Below are positions 1 through 8,814 of a stretch of 64,000 nucleotides of DNA, piece by piece. Under the pieces are notes generated by a model. The model saw only the letters and a list, made by a program, of their open reading frames with translations. It made no database searches and was not told where the DNA came from. The stretch lies in contig NZ_KQ954256.1 of the NCBI RefSeq assembly GCF_001519065.1, positions 137,432-201,431 on the forward strand. Direction: 5' to 3'. The position numbers and the translations under genes were made by a program. The stretch's first letter is position 1. Every line of letters starts with the position of its first letter. Source of the DNA: Novosphingobium sp. FSW06-99 (GTDB taxonomy: Bacteria > Pseudomonadota > Alphaproteobacteria > Sphingomonadales > Sphingomonadaceae).

Positions 1-1
1 C

Positions 2-215
2 CGGGTGGACCCGGTCAACAAATTGTGGCGGCCAATTATCATCCCCGATTTGGTCTCGGGGAGAAAATTGTCCGTCTATGTTGGCGACCGCAGTGGCTAA
101 ATCCGGTAAAAACCGGCGTCAGCCCCTCGGTGAAGCCGCATATATGGAGGGTGTGCTGGGTGGTCAACGAGATTCTGTATTCTTTTTGCAATGGAAGGAT
201 AACAAACTGATATAA
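2..215 (+). other. Possible 3' end of an upstream gene, perhaps frameshifted
   Basis: The window opens inside what may be the tail of a gene. The frame beginning at base 2 runs to a TAA at 98-100 and reads like protein (ending IPDLVSGRKLSVYVGDRSG). The next frame is also open from base 3 to a TAA at 213-215 and its second half (KSGKNRRQPLGEAAYMEG and on to DNKLI) also looks protein-like. Removing one base near 98 would join the two into a continuous chain, so a frameshift is possible. The composition is AT-richer than the genes that follow. I do not recognise the product. Bases 216-407 hold no gene that I can support and presumably carry the promoter of the glycosyltransferase at 408. Confidence 0.3.
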
Positions 216-407
216 AGAGGTTTTTAGTCGCAAAAACTGCTCTGAACCGGCCGCATGGGTCGATTGGCCGATTCAAATCCCGCGAATCCCGACCGTGGAT
301 AGCCCCTTGCCCACCAGATCGCGTGACAACACGCTTTGTTTACCCGGCGCGGGGTAAAAACGATGGTTCAAAGCGATGGTTTCCGCACACGCTTTTGTGG
401 ATGAGAC

Positions 408-1445
408 ATGCAACCCAGCGTTCCCGGTATCAGCGTCGCGATGAGCATCTACGACGGTGAACGCTTTCTGGCCGCCGCGATCGAGAGCGTGCTCGGGCAG
501 ACTTTCGCAGATTTCGAGTTTCTGATTCTCGACGATGGTTCGCGCGATGCCAGCCGCGCGATCGCCGCGCACTATGCTGCGCGCGACCACCGCATCCGGC
601 TGATCGCGCGCGAAAACCGGGGACTGGTGGCCAGCCTCAATGAATTGCTGGCGCTGGCGCGCGCGCCGCTGGTGGCGCGAATGGATGCTGACGATGTCTG
701 CCTGCCCGACCGTTTTGCGCGCCAGGTCGCCGTTCTGGCCGCCCGTCCCGAGATTGGCGTGCTCGGCACCTGGACCGAAGATATCGACGAAAACGACACG
801 CCTTATCCGCTCGATGCGCTCGATCACCCGGTCGATCATGCGCAATTCATCGCCGCGATCGATGCGGGTGCACCCTTGCTGTGCCATCCTGCGGTGATGT
901 TCCGGCGCGATCTGGTCTTGTCGGTGGGTGGCTATCACCCCGCGTTTCGCCATTGCGAGGATCTCGACTTGTGGTTGCGGCTGGCCTCGGTCACGCAGAT
1001 CGCCAACTTGCCCGAACGGCTGTTGCAATACCGGCACTACAGCCAGCAGGTATCGAGCCGCCACGCCACCGAACAGCAAGTCAACGCCGCGATCTCCCGC
1101 CTGGCCTATGCCGAGCGCAAGGCCGGACGCGTCGATCCCACCACGAAACTGGCTGCGCTGCCGCCGATCGACGCGCTCGACACGCTGTTCGGCCGGGCCG
1201 GTGTGGCACGCGCTGTGCGCGCCCGCGTGGCACCGGGCCTGCTCTATTCGCGCGCGGGCCTGGGGGATCACGGCTTTGCGATCGTGTGCCGCTATATCCG
1301 CGAAGGGGGCGACTGTCCGGGGCTGTGGCGCACGGTCGGGCGGTTGATGCTGTTTGGCTATCCCCTGCGCGCGCTGCAACTGGCCGCAGTGCTGGCGCGC
1401 CGGTCCCCGCACCGGTACACCCAGCCGAACGCCGTGGCAGCCTGA
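408..1445 (+). CDS. Glycosyltransferase family 2
   Basis: A 345-residue GT-A fold glycosyltransferase that should transfer a sugar from a nucleotide-sugar donor during surface polysaccharide assembly on the cytoplasmic face of the inner membrane. The N-terminus has the family 2 signature: a beta strand ISVAMSIYDGERFL at about residues 8-21, LDDGS at 41-45 (nucleotide binding) and the metal-binding RMDADD at 91-96. A CEDLDLWLRL motif at about 183-192 contains the likely catalytic ED pair. There is no membrane segment in the catalytic part. The stop is four bases before the flippase start, so the two are almost certainly co-transcribed. Donor and acceptor cannot be told from sequence. Confidence 0.88.
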   Translation: MQPSVPGISVAMSIYDGERFLAAAIESVLGQTFADFEFLILDDGSRDASRAIAAHYAARDHRIRLIARENRGLVASLNELLALARAPLVARMDADDVCLPDRFARQVAVLAARPEIGVLGTWTEDIDENDTPYPLDALDHPVDHAQFIAAIDAGAPLLCHPAVMFRRDLVLSVGGYHPAFRHCEDLDLWLRLASVTQIANLPERLLQYRHYSQQVSSRHATEQQVNAAISRLAYAERKAGRVDPTTKLAALPPIDALDTLFGRAGVARAVRARVAPGLLYSRAGLGDHGFAIVCRYIREGGDCPGLWRTVGRLMLFGYPLRALQLAAVLARRSPHRYTQPNAVAA

Positions 1446-1449
1446 GGCA

Positions 1450-2958
1450 ATGACCGCACCCACCACCCCCGGCCGCGAGCCCGCCGCGATGAGCGTGCGC
1501 GGCGCCGCCGTGTGGGCGATGGCGGGACAATATCTGTCGTTCGCGATCCAGTTCATCGCTTCGGTAATCATTTCGCGCTGGTTTCTCAGCCCCGGTGAAG
1601 TCGGGCTGTTTTCGATCGGCATGGCCACCGCGCTGATCGTGGCGGTGCTGCAGGATTTCGGGCTGTCGCGCTATATTTCGGGGCTGACCACGCTCGATGG
1701 CGAAGAAATCGCCCGCTGCGGGTCGGTCGCAGTGCTGTTTTCGGGGCTGGTCGCCCTGCTGGTTGCCGCCACCGCCTGGCCGATGGCACAGACTTATCAC
1801 GAGCCGCGCCTGACCGCGATCCTGCTGATCCTGGCCGGCAGCTATCTGTTTGTGCCGATGTCGGTGGTACCTATGGCGTTGATGGCGCGCGCGATGCAGT
1901 TTCGCGGGCTGTTCGTCGTCAATGTCTGCACCGCATTGGCGCAAGGCGGGTTGGCGGTCGGGTTGGCGGCGGCAGGCTATTCCTCGTTTGCGCTGGCACT
2001 GGCCACGGTCGCCGCGGCCGCCACGCGCGGGGTGGTGGCCCAGATGATGCGCCCAAGCTGGCCGCGCCGCCTGCGGTTCGACGGCATCGGCCATGTCGTC
2101 GGGTTCGGCGCGCGCGCCAGCGTGCTCTATCTGACCGGCGCACTGGGCACGCGCACCCCGGACCTGATCGTGGGCAAGGCGCTGGGCGTAACCGCGGTCG
2201 GGCTCTACAGCCGTGCGGTCAGCCTGTCGGACCAGTTCCGCATGCTGATCGCCGGGGCGATCGGCAGCGTGTTCTACCCCGCCTTTGCCCGCATCCGCGA
2301 TCGGGGCGAGCCGCTCGGCCCCGCGTACTTGCGCGTCTGCGCCGGCTATTCGGGGGTAGTCTGGCCCGCCATGGCCGGGCTTGCGCTGGCGTCCGGGCCG
2401 ATCATCCGCCTGCTCTATGGCCCGGCGTGGCTGCGTACCGCGCCACTGCTGGCGATGATCGCGCTGACCGAGATCATGCTGATTGCCTTGCCACTGGTCA
2501 GCGATCTGCCGATTCTGGCCGGCAAGCTCAACCAGTTGCTGGCGCGCAATCTGCTCGACACCGCGGTGTCCGTGATCCTGCTGGCGCTTGGCACGCATTG
2601 GGGCGTGAACGGCGCGGCCGGATCGCGGCTGGTCTATGCGGTGTTCTGGTATGCGCTCTATTTCCGCTTCATGCACCGGATCGTCGGGTTCGATCGGATC
2701 AGGCTGATGTTGATCTATCTGCGCAGCGGTCTGGCCAGCCTGGCCGCAATTGCGCCGCTGGCGCTGACATACGCGCTATGGGCGCCACCGGCGACGATCA
2801 CTTTTGCGCAATTGCTGCTGGCGACCATGGCGGGTGCGGTGTGCTGGCTGATCGCGCTGCCGCTGGTGCGTCATCCGGTGCTGCACGAAATCCTGGCCAT
2901 TGCGGCCTCGATCCCGATCGTTGACCGCTGCATCCCGGCGCGGTTTCGCGTGGCCTGA
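1450..2958 (+). CDS. Oligosaccharide flippase, Wzx/MATE-like polysaccharide exporter
   Basis: A 502-residue integral membrane protein with about 12-14 hydrophobic segments, typical of the polysaccharide biosynthesis flippases of the MOP superfamily. These move undecaprenyl-diphosphate-linked oligosaccharides across the inner membrane. I start it at ATG 1450 (MTAPTTPGREPAAMSVRG), because the longer open frame would run back into the end of the glycosyltransferase gene. Family features are the amphipathic N-terminus GAAVWAMAGQYLSFAIQF followed by SRWFLSPGEVGLFSIG, which resembles the usual S(R)LLGPEEFGLF-type loop. It sits between two glycosyltransferase genes with 4- and 7-bp spacers, which supports a role in exporting their product. 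Confidence 0.88.
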   Translation: MTAPTTPGREPAAMSVRGAAVWAMAGQYLSFAIQFIASVIISRWFLSPGEVGLFSIGMATALIVAVLQDFGLSRYISGLTTLDGEEIARCGSVAVLFSGLVALLVAATAWPMAQTYHEPRLTAILLILAGSYLFVPMSVVPMALMARAMQFRGLFVVNVCTALAQGGLAVGLAAAGYSSFALALATVAAAATRGVVAQMMRPSWPRRLRFDGIGHVVGFGARASVLYLTGALGTRTPDLIVGKALGVTAVGLYSRAVSLSDQFRMLIAGAIGSVFYPAFARIRDRGEPLGPAYLRVCAGYSGVVWPAMAGLALASGPIIRLLYGPAWLRTAPLLAMIALTEIMLIALPLVSDLPILAGKLNQLLARNLLDTAVSVILLALGTHWGVNGAAGSRLVYAVFWYALYFRFMHRIVGFDRIRLMLIYLRSGLASLAAIAPLALTYALWAPPATITFAQLLLATMAGAVCWLIALPLVRHPVLHEILAIAASIPIVDRCIPARFRVA

Positions 2959-2965
2959 GGCGATC

Positions 2966-4132
2966 ATGGGGCATACCGAAACCGAAGTGCGGCTGACCAG
3001 CGTAACGCTTGATCCGGCAAACGGACTGCGCCGCGACAGCCCGCGCCCACCGGCCTTGCGCAATGGCGCCTATGCCGCGGCGTTCGACTGGGACACGCTG
3101 TTCTATGATTGCTATCGCGTCGGCGCCGATGTGGTGCTGCAGGGGCCGCCGCTGTTCAACCTGCTGGCGCCCCTGCTCGCCTCGGCCCCGATTGCTGCGC
3201 AGACGCGCCGCTGGTTCGCCCGTCCACGCCATGTCGGTCGCGACAAGCGCGGCGAACTGTGGCTGCGCTGCGCGGATCAGCGGCTGCACCTCGACGGCCC
3301 GATCGGGCGCCACGATCTGACCATCGGGCCCGACCTGTCGCACCTCTATGCCGGGCGCCGGGTGATCCTGACGCTGTCAAAGGACAATGCACCGCGCTGG
3401 ATTCACGACTGGGTGCAATTCTATCGCGCCGAACACCATGCCGATGGCGTGCTGATCTATGACAACGGATCAACCACTTATCGCGCCGCCGATTTACAGG
3501 CCGAATTGCGCGCGGCGTTTCCCGACATGGTCATCCATGTCGTCGCCTGGCCGTTCAAATATGGCCCACAGGGCGGCCTGGCCGGGGCGGTCGACGGGCA
3601 GGAAGCCCCGTGGGATTCGGATTATTGCCAGACCGGATCGCTGCAACACGCGCGGCTGCGGCTGTTGCGGCAGGCGCGCAGCGTGCTCAATGTCGATATC
3701 GACGAACTGGTGCTGCCCGCGCAAGGCGGGTCGATCTTTGCCGCCGCGGAACGCAGCCGGGGTGGCTTTGTCAAGTTTGCGGGGCAATGGATCAGCGGTG
3801 CTGCGCCGGTGGCGGTTGCGCCGGAATCCTGCCGCCACGCCGATTTCGCCTGGCGCGACGTGCGCGAAACGCGCACATGCCCGCCCAAATGGTGTCTGGT
3901 CCCGGCGCGCGACGATCCATTTCGCACCAGTTGGTCGGTGCACAATGTGTTCGGTTCGCGCCATAACCGGCACGTCGATGACACTTATGTCTATCGCCAC
4001 ATGACCGCGATCTCGACAAGCTGGAAAGAGGCGCGCGGGCTGGCCGCCGCGTTCGACCCGGATCACCATGCGCTCGACACTGCGCTGGCCGACAGTCTGG
4101 CCCGCGCAGGGCTGGCCCGCTCCAACACCTGA
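2966..4132 (+). CDS. GT92-like (DUF23-type) glycosyltransferase
   Basis: A 388-residue predicted glycosyltransferase. The central part resembles family GT92: strand RRVILTLSKDNAPRWIHDWV at about 131-150, LIYDNGST at 163-170, and the acidic metal-binding motif NVDIDELVLP at about 242-251, which corresponds to the D(V)DEF motif of that family. No membrane segment or signal peptide is visible, so it probably acts in the cytoplasm. I start at ATG 2966, seven bases after the flippase stop; the frame is open further upstream but only inside the flippase gene. It is the last gene of the polysaccharide run, followed by about 60 bp without a gene. Substrate unknown. Confidence 0.75.
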   Translation: MGHTETEVRLTSVTLDPANGLRRDSPRPPALRNGAYAAAFDWDTLFYDCYRVGADVVLQGPPLFNLLAPLLASAPIAAQTRRWFARPRHVGRDKRGELWLRCADQRLHLDGPIGRHDLTIGPDLSHLYAGRRVILTLSKDNAPRWIHDWVQFYRAEHHADGVLIYDNGSTTYRAADLQAELRAAFPDMVIHVVAWPFKYGPQGGLAGAVDGQEAPWDSDYCQTGSLQHARLRLLRQARSVLNVDIDELVLPAQGGSIFAAAERSRGGFVKFAGQWISGAAPVAVAPESCRHADFAWRDVRETRTCPPKWCLVPARDDPFRTSWSVHNVFGSRHNRHVDDTYVYRHMTAISTSWKEARGLAAAFDPDHHALDTALADSLARAGLARSNT

Positions 4133-4193
4133 CCATCAGGGCGCTGGCCAGTGTGCCGCGACAGGCGTACAATCGGCATCAGGGAGATATCGG

Positions 4194-5186
4194 ATGCCTT
4201 TGCGCGCCGTCACCATGCGTGCGGCACTTGCCGGGGCCGCGCTGGTGGTGGCGATCACCGCCGCGCGGGCAAGCGATCCCGTGCCACCCGCGCCCAACGC
4301 CCCGCGCCGGTTCGATTCCACGCCACTGGCCGCGGCCGCGCGATCAACCGACAGCGCGGATCAGGTGCTGTCGCTCAAGCGCGATGGTGGCGGCCGGATG
4401 ACCGTGGCCGTCGCGATCGGCAACACGGCGGGGGCGCAGCGCACTTATGCCTTTCTGGTCGATACGGGCGCCGAACGCACGGTCGTCGCGCATGGCGTGG
4501 CCGATACACTGGGCCTGGTGGCCAGCGGGCGCGGGCGGCTGATCGGCATGGCCGGGATGCGCGATGTCGATATGGTCACGCTGGAATCGATCACACTGGG
4601 CCGCCGCGTGCTCTACGCAGTGTCTTCGCCCGTGCTCGAAGCCGATACGATCGGCGCCGACGGCATCATCGGGCTCGACGGGTTGCAGGGGCAACGCGTG
4701 CTGCTCGATTTTGACCACAACCGCATGGCGCTGGGCGATGCCGCGTCGCTGGGTGGCGACCGGGGCTATGACATCATCGTGCGCGCGCGGCGGCGCAGCG
4801 GCCAGTTGATCATGACCAATGCCACGATCGACGGGGTGCGCACCGATGTGGTGATCGACACCGGGTCAGACACTTCGGTCGGCAACGCCGCGTTGGCCCG
4901 TGCGCTGGCGCGCGATCACCGCAACGATACGGTGCAACTGGTTTCGGTCACCGGACAGCAGGCGACCGCCGGCCTTGGTCTGGCGCGCACGCTGGAACTG
5001 GGCGGCATGACGCTCAACAACACGCTAATCGCGTTCAGCGACGCGCCACCATTCGAAAGACTGGGGCTGCAACGCCATCCGGCATTGTTGCTGGGCATGG
5101 CGCAATTGCGGTTGTTCCACCGTGTGGCGATCGATTTTGCCAGCCATCGCATCCTGTTTGCGGTGCCCGAAACGCCGCCTTCCTGA
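4194..5186 (+). CDS. Retropepsin-like aspartic protease with two domains
   Basis: A 330-residue protein with a probable N-terminal export signal (hydrophobic AALAGAALVVAITAARA at about residues 10-26), so it likely acts in the periplasm. It contains two retroviral-type aspartic protease half-sites in a single chain: VDTGAER at 89-95 and IDTGSDT at 221-227, each followed by the alternating hydrophobic pattern typical of the fold (GIIGLDGL at 158-165; the second half has LLLGMAQL near the end). Two D-T-G motifs in one polypeptide could form an intramolecular pseudodimer as in pepsin. The ATG at 4194 follows AGGGAGATATCGG, a good ribosome site. Substrate is unknown. It is a single gene between polysaccharide and ABC exporter genes. 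Confidence 0.75.
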   Translation: MPLRAVTMRAALAGAALVVAITAARASDPVPPAPNAPRRFDSTPLAAAARSTDSADQVLSLKRDGGGRMTVAVAIGNTAGAQRTYAFLVDTGAERTVVAHGVADTLGLVASGRGRLIGMAGMRDVDMVTLESITLGRRVLYAVSSPVLEADTIGADGIIGLDGLQGQRVLLDFDHNRMALGDAASLGGDRGYDIIVRARRRSGQLIMTNATIDGVRTDVVIDTGSDTSVGNAALARALARDHRNDTVQLVSVTGQQATAGLGLARTLELGGMTLNNTLIAFSDAPPFERLGLQRHPALLLGMAQLRLFHRVAIDFASHRILFAVPETPPS

Positions 5187-5229
5187 TCGGGTGACTGGCA
5201 CTTTCCGGCAAAATCCCTATTTGCACAGG

Positions 5230-7065
5230 ATGCCTCCCGATAATCCCCACACCGCGTCGACCGGCCGACCGCCCCGCCACGATGGCTGGCGCACGTTGCA
5301 ACGGTTCCTGCCTTATCTGTGGCCGCGCGATAATCCCGATCTGCGCTGGCGCATCGTGGTGTCCTGCGTGCTGATCCTGTTGTCGACCGGGATACAGATG
5401 GCGTTGCCGTTTGCGCTCAAATGGGCGGTCGACGCAATGAACGTGACCGGGCCCCGCGTGGTGACGGCGGTGATGCTGCTGGTGCTGGCCTATTCGGCAG
5501 GACGCTTCACCGGGGTGGCGTTCGACAACGTGCGCAACATCGTGTTCGAACGCGTCGGACAAGAGGCCACGCGCAAGCTGGCCGAACATGTGTTTGCCCG
5601 CCTGCACCGCCTGTCGATGCGGTTTCACCTGGCCCGCCGCACCGGCGAAGTAACCAAAGTGATCGAGCGCGGCACCAAGAGCATCGACACGATGCTCTAT
5701 TTCATGCTGTTCAACATCGCCCCGACCGTGCTGCAACTGGTGATCGTGGCGGGGATCTTCTGGTACAATTTCGGCTGGGATCTGGTCGGCGCCACCGCGC
5801 TGGCGGTGGTCGCCTACATCTGGGTGACCCGCGCGATCACCGACTGGCGCACGCATCTGCGCGAACAGATGAACCGGCTCGACGGGCAGGCGCTGGCACG
5901 CGCGGTGGATTCGCTGCTCAATTACGAAACGGTCAAGTATTTCGGCGCCGAAGCGCGCGAGGAACGCCGCTATTCCGAGGCGACTCGGGCCTATGCCGAT
6001 GCCGCCGTGTCGAGCGAAAACAGCCTGGGCCTGCTCAACATCGCGCAGGCGCTGGTGGTCAACCTGCTGATGGCAGGCGCACTGGCGCAAACCGCGTGGG
6101 GCTGGGCCCATGGCGCCTATACCGCCGGACAACTGGTGTTCGTGCAGGCCTATCTGACGCAATTGTTCCGCCCGCTCGATCTGCTGGGCATGGTCTATCG
6201 CACGATCCGCCAGGGGCTGACCGACATGGCGGAAATGTTCCGCCTGATCGACACGCAAGTCGAAGTGGCCGATGTGCCCGGCGCGCCCGCGCTCGTGGTC
6301 AAGCGCGCACATGTCACGTTCGACAATGTCGTGTTCGGCTATGAGCCCGACCGCACCATCCTGCATGGCCTGTCGTTCGAGGTTCCGGCGGGCAGCCGGG
6401 TGGCCATCGTCGGGCCTTCGGGGGCGGGCAAATCAACTATCGGCCGCTTGATGTTCCGCTTTTACGATCCGTCGAGCGGTCGCATCCTGATCGACGGGCA
6501 GGATATCCGGTTGGTCACACAGGCCAGTCTGCGCGCCGCGCTGGGCATCGTGCCGCAGGATTCGGTGCTGTTCAACGACACCATCGGCTATAACATCGCC
6601 TATGGCCGCGAAGGCGCAGACGCAGTCGAAGTGGCTGCGGCGGCGCAGGGCGCGGCGATCGGCGATCTGCTCGCCCGCCTGCCGCAGGGGCTCGACACCG
6701 AAGTGGGCGAGCGCGGGCTGAAACTGTCGGGCGGGGAAAAACAGCGGGTGGCGATCGCGCGCACGCTGGTCAAAAACCCGCCGATCCTGCTGTTCGATGA
6801 AGCCACTAGCGCGCTCGACACGCGCACCGAACAGGACATTCTGGGCACGCTGCGGGTGATCGCGGCCAACCGCACCACCATCTCGATCGCACACCGCCTG
6901 TCGACGATCGTCGATTCGGACACGATCCTGGTGATCGACCAGGGGCGTCTGGCCGAGCATGGCAGCCACGCCGACTTGCTGCGCCACGACGGGCTCTACG
7001 CCGAAATGTGGGCCCGCCAGGCCGCCGAAAGCAGCGAGGACGATCTGGTCGAAGCCGCGCAGTAA
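5230..7065 (+). CDS. ATM1/HMT-type ABC exporter, fused permease and ATPase
   Basis: A 611-residue half-transporter: an N-terminal six-helix type IV ABC exporter domain (about residues 30-335) and a C-terminal ATPase. The ATPase has Walker A GPSGAGKST (about 395-403), signature LSGGEKQR (about 499-506), Walker B ILLFDEATSALD (about 519-530) and the H-loop histidine in SIAHRLS. The closest match I recall is the ATM1/HMT1/ABCB7 group, whose bacterial members export glutathione-linked compounds or metals; homodimers are expected. Family traits are FALKWAVDAMN near the N-terminus and RHDGWRTLQRFLPYLWP just before the first helix. The ATG at 5230 lies just after CACAGG. The open frame upstream overlaps the protease gene and is not used. 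Confidence 0.85.
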   Translation: MPPDNPHTASTGRPPRHDGWRTLQRFLPYLWPRDNPDLRWRIVVSCVLILLSTGIQMALPFALKWAVDAMNVTGPRVVTAVMLLVLAYSAGRFTGVAFDNVRNIVFERVGQEATRKLAEHVFARLHRLSMRFHLARRTGEVTKVIERGTKSIDTMLYFMLFNIAPTVLQLVIVAGIFWYNFGWDLVGATALAVVAYIWVTRAITDWRTHLREQMNRLDGQALARAVDSLLNYETVKYFGAEAREERRYSEATRAYADAAVSSENSLGLLNIAQALVVNLLMAGALAQTAWGWAHGAYTAGQLVFVQAYLTQLFRPLDLLGMVYRTIRQGLTDMAEMFRLIDTQVEVADVPGAPALVVKRAHVTFDNVVFGYEPDRTILHGLSFEVPAGSRVAIVGPSGAGKSTIGRLMFRFYDPSSGRILIDGQDIRLVTQASLRAALGIVPQDSVLFNDTIGYNIAYGREGADAVEVAAAAQGAAIGDLLARLPQGLDTEVGERGLKLSGGEKQRVAIARTLVKNPPILLFDEATSALDTRTEQDILGTLRVIAANRTTISIAHRLSTIVDSDTILVIDQGRLAEHGSHADLLRHDGLYAEMWARQAAESSEDDLVEAAQ

Positions 7066-7078
7066 CGGGTCTGTTTCG

Positions 7079-7100
7079 AAAGTCGCCTTTCGGCGACTTT
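7079..7100. terminator. Hairpin after the ABC exporter gene
   Basis: A perfect 9-bp stem (AAAGTCGCC at 7079-7087, GGCGACTTT at 7092-7100) with a TTTC loop lies 13 bp after the stop codon. There is no long T run, so it may be a weak terminator, an mRNA-stabilising hairpin, or the first small hairpin of the repeat that follows directly. Confidence 0.5.
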
Positions 7101-7192
7101 GTGCCACCCACCACCCCGCACCCCCGACCCAACCACCCACAGGGTACCTTAAATAGGTGGTTGGGCCGGGCGTGCGGGGTGGTGGATGGCAC
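7101..7192. repeat. Palindromic intergenic repeat, copy A (divergent)
   Basis: Inverted repeat with 37-bp arms (7101-7137 and 7156-7192) and a handful of mismatches around an AT-rich core of 18 bases containing GGGTACC. Its layout (long GC-rich arms rich in CCACC/GGTGG, short AT-rich core, a small satellite hairpin on one side) matches copies B, C and D elsewhere in the window, but the arm sequence has diverged. It lies between the convergent ABC exporter and DUF1737 genes and reaches to within 3 bp of the latter's stop. Confidence 0.65.
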
Positions 7193-7195
7193 ACC

Positions 7196-7399
7196 CTAGC
7201 CCTTGATCACATCGGCCTCCTGCCAGACCACTGCCTGCGCCACCTTGATGCAGCCCGCGCCGCCGTCCCACGTCATCGACGGCGAACCGTAGAGCCGCCA
7301 GCCTTGCGCCAACGCTTCGGACACGCGCTCGCAAAAGGCGCGGTCGTCCTTGCCGGTCAGCAGGCGATAGATCGGGCGGTCGTCGGGGGTCTGGTGCAT
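7196..7399 (-). CDS. DUF1737 domain protein
   Basis: A 67-residue protein made almost entirely of a DUF1737 domain: YRLLTGKDDRAFCERVSEAL followed by GWRLYGSPSMTWDG and a closing QAVVW. Function of the family is unknown. I start at ATG 7399 (MHQTPDDRP), which follows AGCAAGGGCC, a good ribosome site; the longer frame begins inside the upstream transporter gene. It starts 13 bp after the stop of the AmpG-like transporter on the same strand, so the two are probably one operon. Nothing visible suggests membrane insertion or secretion. Confidence 0.75.
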   Translation of the reverse strand: MHQTPDDRPIYRLLTGKDDRAFCERVSEALAQGWRLYGSPSMTWDGGAGCIKVAQAVVWQEADVIKG

Positions 7400-7412
7400 G
7401 GCCCTTGCTCTA

Positions 7413-8660
7413 TCAGGCAGGAACCGCCTCGCCAACGGGGTCATCTGCGGGCGCGGTCAGTTTCCCGCTGCGCATCCAGTGCCGCACCGGGATCAGCAGG
7501 ATCAGGCACGCCGCCAGGCTGACCCCGGCATCCATCCAGAACGAGCCTGCAACATTGCCGACCAGGTGATAGCCATAGCCATCGAGCGCCAGCATATAGG
7601 AATAAGGCAGGAGCGCCGCGGTGTTGAGCAGGCCGAATTGCGATGCGGCCAGCGGGCTGCCCCGCCGGATCGATCCGAAAATGACCGCGTTCTGCGACAC
7701 TTGCGCAAACGACTGGGCCATGTTCTCGCCAATCACCGCCACCAGATAGACCGGGGCCGTATGCGGCAGCGCGATCACCGTGACCGTGAACAGCGCCCCT
7801 ACCACCCCGATCCCCAGATAGAGCAGCGGCCCATGGACAAAGCGCAGGAACCAGCGCGCCAGCAGCGCCGCGGCAAGGCCGGTGACCGTCGCACCAAACC
7901 CGTTGGCCAGATCGACCACGCCCGCTGAAACATGAAAATCAGGCCCGAGGCCGCCAAATGCATTGGTCAGCGTGAACGCGGCGCACGGCAGCGCAAACAT
8001 CACCACCAGCCGCAGCACCAGCGGCTGGCGCACCAGCACCGCAACATCGCGGCCCAAATCGCCAAAGCTTTCGCGCACCGCCTTCAGCCCGGCATCGGGC
8101 GACGGGATCAACGGTTGCAGCGCCAATGGCGCCAGCGCGATCACGCCGACCGCCAGCGGCCCCCACGGCGCGGGCAAAGTGGTAATCAGCCAATACTGAC
8201 TGAGCGCGCCCAGCCCGAACCCGCCGGCATTGCCCATGGTGAACCAGGTGCCGATGGTATCATCCATATCCTTGGGCAAGGCGGCGCCCAGCCAGCCGCC
8301 CAGCGCGGTGGTCAACATCACCAGTGCCAGCGCATCGGCCATCATCAGCGGCCCGACCAGCACCCCGGTGGGCGACACCGCCAGCAACGCCGTGGTCAGC
8401 GCCGCCACCAGCACGCCCAGCACCAGCGCCCAGGCGCGGCGGCTGATCATGGTATCAAGCAGTGGCGCCAGCGCAAACGTGGCCAGCGATGCCGCACCCG
8501 ACAGCGCGGTGTAGTTCGCGATCACCGGTTCGGCCACGCCGTGCGCCGCCATGACTTGCGGCATCGTCACCAGCACCCCGGCATAGGCATAGCCATAGGC
8601 CGCGTTGGACAAACCCATGGCCCAGACAAATCGGGGGCGCGTTTCGATCGGTACGCTCAT
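7413..8660 (-). CDS. Major facilitator transporter, AmpG/PAT-like
   Basis: A 415-residue membrane protein with about 12 hydrophobic segments. The N-terminus (FVWAMGLSNAAYGYAYAGVL) and the overall layout resemble the peptide/acetyl-CoA/drug transporter group that includes AmpG, the muropeptide importer of peptidoglycan recycling, but there is no single residue that proves this and substrate assignment is only a guess. A loop SRRAWALVLGVLVAALTT follows the third segment. Divergently transcribed from the POT-family gene at 8815 with 154 bp between the starts, which should hold both promoters. Probably co-transcribed with the DUF1737 gene. Confidence 0.7.
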   Translation of the reverse strand: MSVPIETRPRFVWAMGLSNAAYGYAYAGVLVTMPQVMAAHGVAEPVIANYTALSGAASLATFALAPLLDTMISRRAWALVLGVLVAALTTALLAVSPTGVLVGPLMMADALALVMLTTALGGWLGAALPKDMDDTIGTWFTMGNAGGFGLGALSQYWLITTLPAPWGPLAVGVIALAPLALQPLIPSPDAGLKAVRESFGDLGRDVAVLVRQPLVLRLVVMFALPCAAFTLTNAFGGLGPDFHVSAGVVDLANGFGATVTGLAAALLARWFLRFVHGPLLYLGIGVVGALFTVTVIALPHTAPVYLVAVIGENMAQSFAQVSQNAVIFGSIRRGSPLAASQFGLLNTAALLPYSYMLALDGYGYHLVGNVAGSFWMDAGVSLAACLILLIPVRHWMRSGKLTAPADDPVGEAVPA

Positions 8661-8814
8661 GGTCGCCCCCAGAGCAGGTCTTGCCCGATCCGCAACATGT
8701 CGCAGGCGCGGCGCGCGATCAACACCCTTGCCCCAATGGCCAGCAAAGCGCTTGCAGCGACGCGATCACACGTTACGTCGCTGTGTTCCAACGCAAAAAA
8801 GCAGGGCGCGCGGT

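Noticed and set aside
262..290. tRNA T-arm-like GATTCAAATCCC before the first glycosyltransferase
   Set aside because: No acceptor, D or anticodon arm can be built around it.
1081..2676. 531-codon open frame on the minus strand opposite the flippase
   Set aside because: Arginine-, glutamine- and histidine-rich translation without family features; an antisense artefact of GC-rich codon use in the real gene.
7101..7192. CRISPR-like repeat
   Set aside because: Single palindromes without regular spacers and with far-apart copies.
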